Assembly: GCF_000379125.1 (NCBI RefSeq)
Contig: NZ_KB900626.1
Location: 2,366,667-2,430,666, forward strand
Source of the DNA: Methylosinus sp. LW4
Lineage (GTDB): Bacteria; Pseudomonadota; Alphaproteobacteria; Rhizobiales; Beijerinckiaceae
Direction of reading: 5' to 3'
DNA: 64,000 nucleotides
How positions within the stretch are numbered: the stretch's first letter is position 1; every line of letters begins with the position of its first letter. The notes beneath the pieces are model-generated. The model ran no database searches. It was not told where the DNA came from and saw nothing but the letters and a program-made list of their open reading frames with translations. Of this stretch, positions 62,152 to 64,000 are shown piece after piece. Made by a program: the position numbers and the translations under genes.

Positions 62152-63234
62152 TCACGCTCTCCCGTCCGCCTGCTTCGCCGCCGCCATCAGCCCCTTCATA
62201 TGCGGGTTGAGCGCATCGATCTGCTCGGGGCGCAGGCGGTTGAACCAAGCATCAAATGCGCGGCGGCCTTCGAGCGACTTCGCGCGCGCCGCGTCGAGGA
62301 GCTTTTCGTCTTCGGTTCGATCGTCCGGCTCGTCGACGGATTGGTCGGCCGCAGGAGCGGCGGCGGCGGAGTCCCGTTCGCCAGCGTCCGTTCCCGCGGC
62401 CTGCGACGACGGGGCTGCGGCATCCCCGGCGCCGGTCTCGGATTCGTCTTGCACGATTTCGCCGGTCTCCTGGTCATGGGCGGGCTCGCTTGGGCCGGCG
62501 AGCGCATCGAGGCGCGCGGATAGACTGCGCGGCATCTCATCGTCGGGCTTCACATTCGTCTTCGCCGTATCGAACTCGTAAAGCTCGTCGTCCCGGCGCA
62601 CGAGGTCGTCGAGATCGCTCGACATCGGGAGGCGCTTCGAAAGCCGGCGTAGGACGGTCTTGCGGGCCATTTCGTCCCACCAGTCCTTCCAGGGGCCAGA
62701 AGCCCCAGCGCGAGAAACAGCACGAACCTTCTCGACCTCGGCGACGGTCATCACCTCGCGATAGATTCCGCCGTCCTTTGTCTTCGCGATGGCATAAACG
62801 AGCCTTGGCCTACCGCGCTCGTCGAGCGCCGGCTTGTGCGTGATCTTTTCCTCATCGCCGAGCGAATATTCGAACTCGTCGTTCGAGTAGGCGACATAGG
62901 CGCTGATCGATAGCAACTCGCCACTGTTGCGGACCTTCTTCAGAATGCCGCCGATCATCGGCATCCATTGGACTTTGTTCTTGAAGATCACCAGCGCGCC
63001 GTCACGGCCGTCCGGCAAAAGCCCGTCCTGCGCCGCCTTCATTGCCGATTGGAACAGCGAAACGCGATCGGCGCCGAGCAAGTCCGGGTTTCCGGTGACC
63101 GCCGTATTGATCACTCGCATGAATCTCTCAACCGGAATGTGCGCCGGGAGCGCCATGCGGAACTCGCTTTCGCGGTTCATGACCTGCGACTTGAAATCCG
63201 CGACCTGATCTCGGCGTATGACCTGCGTGCTCAT
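62152..63234 (-). CDS. recT: RecT-family single-strand annealing protein
   Basis: This 360-residue protein has the RecT core in residues about 20-230. Landmarks are VNTAVTGNPDLL-type motif VINTAVTGNPDLLGADRVS, GRDGALVIFKNKVQWMPMIGG and KVRNSGELLSISAYVAYSND. WWDEMARKTVLRRLSKRLPM completes it. It anneals single strands in phage recombination. The C-terminal 120 residues are acidic and Ala-rich with a short helical end, perhaps a protein-contact tail. ATG 63234 was chosen over a TTG 18 bases upstream. No paired exonuclease is visible before the window ends. Confidence 0.9.
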   Translation of the reverse strand: MSTQVIRRDQVADFKSQVMNRESEFRMALPAHIPVERFMRVINTAVTGNPDLLGADRVSLFQSAMKAAQDGLLPDGRDGALVIFKNKVQWMPMIGGILKKVRNSGELLSISAYVAYSNDEFEYSLGDEEKITHKPALDERGRPRLVYAIAKTKDGGIYREVMTVAEVEKVRAVSRAGASGPWKDWWDEMARKTVLRRLSKRLPMSSDLDDLVRRDDELYEFDTAKTNVKPDDEMPRSLSARLDALAGPSEPAHDQETGEIVQDESETGAGDAAAPSSQAAGTDAGERDSAAAAPAADQSVDEPDDRTEDEKLLDAARAKSLEGRRAFDAWFNRLRPEQIDALNPHMKGLMAAAKQADGRA

Positions 63235-63248
63235 GATGCTTTCACCCT

Positions 63249-64000
63249 TCAATAGTTGATCGTGACATGCGGGATCGACCGGCTCGCAATCAGGATCACC
63301 GCGGCCCGCGCATCGTCTTCGGAAAAGCCGGCCTCGACGAACGCCTTCGCCGCCGCGTTGTTGATCGTCGCCCGATGCTCGCGGTCGGCTTCGCGAGCCA
63401 CCGCCTCGGCGGTTTCGCGAGCACGCTTCTCTTCGAATTCTTGCTTGGCGAGTAGGCCGGCGGCCCTCGCGCGCTGCTCGGCCTCCTCTGCCTGCCGGCG
63501 CAATTCCAGCTCGCGGCGCTCGGCGGCGAGGCGCTCCTCCTCGGCTCTGAGCGCGGTCTCGCGCTCCCGGCGCTCCGCCTCGTCGCGCTCGGCGCGGGCC
63601 TTGGCCTCGATAGCTTCCCTCTCGGCGCGGGCCGCCGCTTCCCAGCGCTCAATCTCCTCGGCGGCTTTGCGCTCGGTTTCCTGTCGGGCACGCTCTGCCG
63701 CCTCGCGGGCGATGCGCTCGTCGCGCTCGCGGGCCTCGCGCGCGACTGCTTCCTCGCGCAGACGCGCCAGCTCGGCTTGCTCGGCTTCGCGCTTTTCGGC
63801 GGCGGCGATGGCGACCGTCAGGCGCGTGCGGGCGCCGTCCTTTGCCGCCGCATATTCGGCAATGAACTCTTCGCAGGCCGGACCGATTTCGAGGGAGTCC
63901 ACATCGCGCAAATAGGCGCGCAGGACATCGGCTGCGGAAACGGCCTGAACGCCGATGCACGTTTCCGTCAGCCATTGGATTTTCTCTTTGTGCCGGCCGA
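63249..64000 (-). CDS. Coiled-coil phage protein, 5' end outside the window
   Basis: The frame is open to the window edge, so the start is not in view. The last 220 residues are a long coiled coil of Glu/Arg/Ala heptads (for example RERDERIAREAAERARQETE) followed by a small C-terminal helical domain ending SRSIPHVTINY. Upstream residues (KIQWLTETCIGVQAVSAADV) look like a folded helical region. It stops just before recT and overlaps its alternative TTG. It may be a recombination or structural partner of RecT; the family is not certain. Confidence 0.7.
   Translation of the reverse strand, partial: GRHKEKIQWLTETCIGVQAVSAADVLRAYLRDVDSLEIGPACEEFIAEYAAAKDGARTRLTVAIAAAEKREAEQAELARLREEAVAREARERDERIAREAAERARQETERKAAEEIERWEAAARAEREAIEAKARAERDEAERRERETALRAEEERLAAERRELELRRQAEEAEQRARAAGLLAKQEFEEKRARETAEAVAREADREHRATINNAAAKAFVEAGFSEDDARAAVILIASRSIPHVTINY

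Larger units (their letters stand above)
56245..64000. mobile_element. Prophage or integrative element, left end, continues past the window
   Basis: The element starts at the partial tRNA-Ser and carries a minus-strand operon of at least 15 genes, including a tyrosine integrase, an excisionase-like protein, an SNF2-type helicase, a LuxR-type HTH protein and RecT. Most neighbours overlap by 4 bases. Structural phage genes are not in view, so prophage and ICE cannot be separated on this window alone, though RecT with many small genes favours a phage. The reconstituted tRNA should be at the right end. Confidence 0.85.

Overview
The window is 64 kb of high-GC chromosomal DNA, almost completely coding. 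It looks like an alphaproteobacterium of the Hyphomicrobiales, possibly a Methylocystaceae-type methylotroph. That placement is an inference from gene content and codon use: EgtB/EgtD, class I PhaC, an HWE-type kinase, a TacA-like sigma-54 regulator, tandem glutathione peroxidases, and a high-GC third position. No rRNA operon, CRISPR array or insertion sequence was seen.

Layout. 0-5.4 kb: maleylacetoacetate isomerase, 1-Cys peroxiredoxin, L,D-transpeptidase, a carrier-like protein without the usual Ser, and the ergothioneine pair egtB-egtD. 5.4-12.2 kb: ParD antitoxin with a truncated toxin, PHA synthase, then a Crp/Fnr regulator, a CHASE2 adenylate cyclase and an HD phosphohydrolase that could form a local cyclic-nucleotide circuit. 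12.2-24.7 kb: ftsH, a four-domain copper/membrane fusion (HMA-SafE-cupredoxin-LysM), two glutathione peroxidases, a sigma-54 response regulator, an oligoendopeptidase F, a ROK sugar kinase, and pentapeptide and HhH proteins. 24.7-41.3 kb: an OmpA/BON protein, a TauE exporter, a TetR gene with three phased operators opposite an LplT-Aas fusion, an aldo-keto reductase, AraC and GST genes, a histidine phosphatase-NUDIX fusion, an Rrf2 regulator, thiD and a WD40 protein. 41.3-50.2 kb: GGDEF-EAL, HdeD, a methyltransferase, dapE, an HWE kinase and topoisomerase IV parE.

The most unusual part lies between 50.3 and 64 kb. A single AT-rich gene (50378-52957) encodes a TIR domain, a degenerate STAND/NB-ARC-like P-loop region and a TPR-like C-terminus, placed alone between core genes. 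This is an NLR-like candidate for an anti-phage defence protein. After a 2OG oxygenase and a divergent isonitrile hydratase/GlxA pair comes a second AT-rich gene for a small membrane protein. Beyond it, the 3' half of a tRNA-Ser(TGA) gene (56245-56306) marks the left attachment site of a prophage or integrative element that runs to the window edge. Its minus-strand operon (from the right: coiled-coil protein, RecT, small proteins, HTH protein, SNF2-type helicase, small Cys-rich proteins, excisionase-like protein, tyrosine integrase) is joined mostly by ATGA/TGATG overlaps. The intact tRNA-Ser should lie at the far end, outside the window.
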